Source: a virus
IMG/VR virus record: IMGVR_UViG_3300028831_000133
Location: 1-21,741 of that record
Direction: 5' to 3' (one strand)
Length of the DNA stretch: 21,741 bases
Shown: piece by piece, positions 20,542-21,741 of the stretch
Position numbering within the stretch: position 1 is the stretch's first letter
Layout of the letters: every line of letters starts with the position of its first letter
Notes under the pieces: generated by a model
Database searches by the model: none
What the model saw: the letters and a program-made list of their open reading frames with translations, nothing else
What the model was told of the DNA's origin: nothing
Program-made: the position numbers and the translations under genes

Positions 20542-20895
20542 TCAGTCTCCCCAGTATCCACCGGTCAACCGTCGAGCAGCCGCGTTGCTCATAGCCTTAC
20601 GACCCTTGGATCGAGTATCCCACTGTCCCATCCCCGCTTCATAGGGATCTTCATTCATGAGCTGAGTAAGTGCCAGGACCGCACGTATCACACGCTGCCT
20701 CGCCTGGTGCTTACTGATCCCATAGATGTGAGCGATCTCTTCGTCACCAAGATCATCTTCATATGCATAACGCAGAATCTGCTGCTGGAGCGGGGGAAGG
20801 AGGTAGAACGATTCCTTCACCTCCGCGACCTCGTCCTGATCCTCATCGAACAGGAACGCAGGAAGCAGGTCGTACACTTCCGAAGGCTTGATCAC
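20542..20895 (-). CDS. Sigma-70 region 4-like helix-turn-helix protein
   Basis: A 117-residue protein whose middle matches sigma region 4: LLPPLQQQILRYAYEDDLGD, then EEIAHIYGISKHQARQRVIR, that is a helix, a turn and a -35-recognition-like helix. No region 2 is present, so it cannot be a complete sigma factor. It may be a region-4-only transcription activator, a terminase-small-like DNA binder or a host-sigma competitor. The N-terminal 35 residues are acidic (LFDEDQDEVAEVKE). The GTG at 20895 is chosen because GAGGAG lies 5 nt upstream; the GTG at 20901 overlaps that ribosome binding site. It overlaps the 34-aa gene by GTGA. Confidence 0.78.
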   Translation of the reverse strand: MIKPSEVYDLLPAFLFDEDQDEVAEVKESFYLLPPLQQQILRYAYEDDLGDEEIAHIYGISKHQARQRVIRAVLALTQLMNEDPYEAGMGQWDTRSKGRKAMSNAAARRLTGGYWGD

Positions 20896-20996
20896 TCGCA
20901 CTCCTCGATAATCAGGGATTCCCCGTCATCACCCACGACCACAACTTCCTTCACTTCGGACATGCCCCTGTCGTCCGAGTTCAAGGATTCCCACAT
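20892..20996 (-). CDS. 34-aa acidic protein
   Basis: A small frame exactly bridging its neighbours. Its ATG overlaps the metallophosphoesterase TGA (TGATG), preceded by GGGAGG, and its TGA overlaps the GTG of the sigma-like gene. The product is acidic: MWESLNSDDRGMSEVKE, then VVVVGDDGESLIIEECE. It has two beta strands and no known motif. Besides any function of its own, it links translation of the genes around it. Confidence 0.6.
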   Translation of the reverse strand: MWESLNSDDRGMSEVKEVVVVGDDGESLIIEECE

Positions 20997-21703
20997 CACC
21001 AGATCCTCCCGTCGAATGCGAACCGACCGCTCGAGGCGACGATCAGCTCGGGAAAACTGTTGACTCCATCGTCATGAACCAGGCCGAAAGCCTGGTTCCA
21101 GGTAGAGTAACCGTCCTTCAAGTACGTCGCCTTGGACTTGTCCATACCGTGACCTACGTTCATAGCCCACCGAGTCCTGGCAGAGTTTCCTGTACCCACT
21201 GCTGTTGTGACGAGTAGAGGTGTATGGGTGTGCCCGTAGACGACGTTAGCGTCATACTCCCGGCTTCGATCCAGTCCGTACTTTCCGGGGACCGAGGAGT
21301 AGGCTCGCTCGTGTCCGTGCACGAGCATAGTGTCACTGGAGACACGAAACGGTCCAGCGACGAGCTGTACACCGGCTTCATCAAGTCCGGCCAGGACTCC
21401 GAAATCCAGCGAACGCAGGCCTGACAGGCCGGGTGCGTTGTCGGCAATGTACTTCTCCGTTCGGTCATCGTGATTGCTCTTCACCATGAGCATTCCACAG
21501 GATCGACCGGCAGCCTCTCGAAAGGCTGCCAGCACATCGGATGCCTTGTCGAACGCCTCCTGAAGCTTACCCGTGTATTCGCCAGCGGTTCCCTTGACCC
21601 ACCGGCCGACCTCGGTCGAGTCGGTAAGGTCGCCGACGAAGGCGAGAACATCGGGTTCGATGTACTCCGTTACCGCAAGCAGCTTCCCCAGATACCGCTC
21701 CAC
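20996..21703 (-). CDS. Calcineurin-like metallophosphoesterase, N-terminus missing
   Basis: 235 residues from a GTG at 21703 that is probably internal, since the frame stays open to the contig end and adds at least EPLI upstream. Metal-site motifs in order are GDLTDS (24-29; D25, D28), SNHDD (76-80; N77, H78), HGHE (129-132) and GHTHTP (157-162). These are motifs II-V of two-metal phosphoesterases; motif I (DxH) would lie just upstream and is lost. Phage members act on DNA, cyclic nucleotides or phosphoproteins, and the substrate cannot be told here. First visible gene of the operon with the 34-aa and sigma-like genes. Confidence 0.85.
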   Translation of the reverse strand: MERYLGKLLAVTEYIEPDVLAFVGDLTDSTEVGRWVKGTAGEYTGKLQEAFDKASDVLAAFREAAGRSCGMLMVKSNHDDRTEKYIADNAPGLSGLRSLDFGVLAGLDEAGVQLVAGPFRVSSDTMLVHGHERAYSSVPGKYGLDRSREYDANVVYGHTHTPLLVTTAVGTGNSARTRWAMNVGHGMDKSKATYLKDGYSTWNQAFGLVHDDGVNSFPELIVASSGRFAFDGRIW

Positions 21704-21741
21704 GATGAGCGGTTCCTGGGGAAGCTGCTTGCGGTAACGGA
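21666..21741. repeat. Fold-back inverted repeat at right contig end
   Basis: Positions 21666-21691 are the exact reverse complement of 21716-21741 (26 bp). Inside are a 2-bp mismatch and a natural 7-bp hairpin (ACCGCTC/GAGCGGT). The last 26 bp are probably a snap-back copy. Genuine sequence likely ends near 21715, truncating the metallophosphoesterase gene. Confidence 0.8.

Noticed and set aside
1-21741. CRISPR arrays, insertion sequences, integrase or attachment sites
   Set aside because: No regularly spaced direct repeats, transposase or recombinase reading frame were seen on either strand.

Overview
The window looks like part of a tailed-phage genome of the kind found in actinobacterial hosts. 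It has a large terminase, a portal, an amidase endolysin beginning MAWYPGA next to a DUF1003 membrane protein, many small orphan genes with GAGGAGAGAGA ribosome binding sites, and moderately high GC. No bacterial housekeeping gene, tRNA, integrase or major capsid gene is visible, so this is a fragment. Host assignment is inference.

Layout. (1) Positions 1-206 are a 100-bp perfect fold-back inverted repeat and 21666-21741 a 26-bp one. Each cuts through a coding gene, so both are most simply read as contig-end artefacts. (2) From about 11394 leftward to the left edge runs a tightly packed, mostly overlapping minus-strand operon: large terminase, DUF1003 membrane protein, amidase endolysin, portal, three small proteins, a 1696-residue giant protein and a truncated gene. 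(3) Positions 11407-13611 hold about 2.2 kb with only one convincing gene (a 61-aa zinc-ribbon protein). The rest is rich in stem-loops and includes a complete type II hammerhead ribozyme, two TTGACA/N16/TAGnnT promoters, a 45-nt alternating purine-pyrimidine tract and a diverged leader repeat. (4) From 13612 to 20493 runs a plus-strand array of about 17 small genes, mostly of unknown function. Nine of the gaps carry the same kind of RNA cassette: a tall stem-loop, usually a short stem-loop, then a purine-rich Shine-Dalgarno sequence. (5) A bidirectional-looking terminator near 20520 separates this array from a second minus-strand operon: an N-terminally truncated metallophosphoesterase, a 34-aa protein and a sigma-70 region 4-like protein.

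How it works together. The left operon packages DNA, builds the virion and carries the lysis pair inside the packaging module. The right arm looks like early or host-takeover genes driven from the tandem promoters at 12805 and 12916, with stem-loops at most gene junctions as possible processing or attenuation sites. The most unusual signals are at RNA level: the hammerhead ribozyme, the repeated twin-stem cassettes, and two key virion genes (terminase and the giant protein) whose strong Shine-Dalgarno sequences point to AUC and AUU initiation codons rather than AUG, GUG or UUG.
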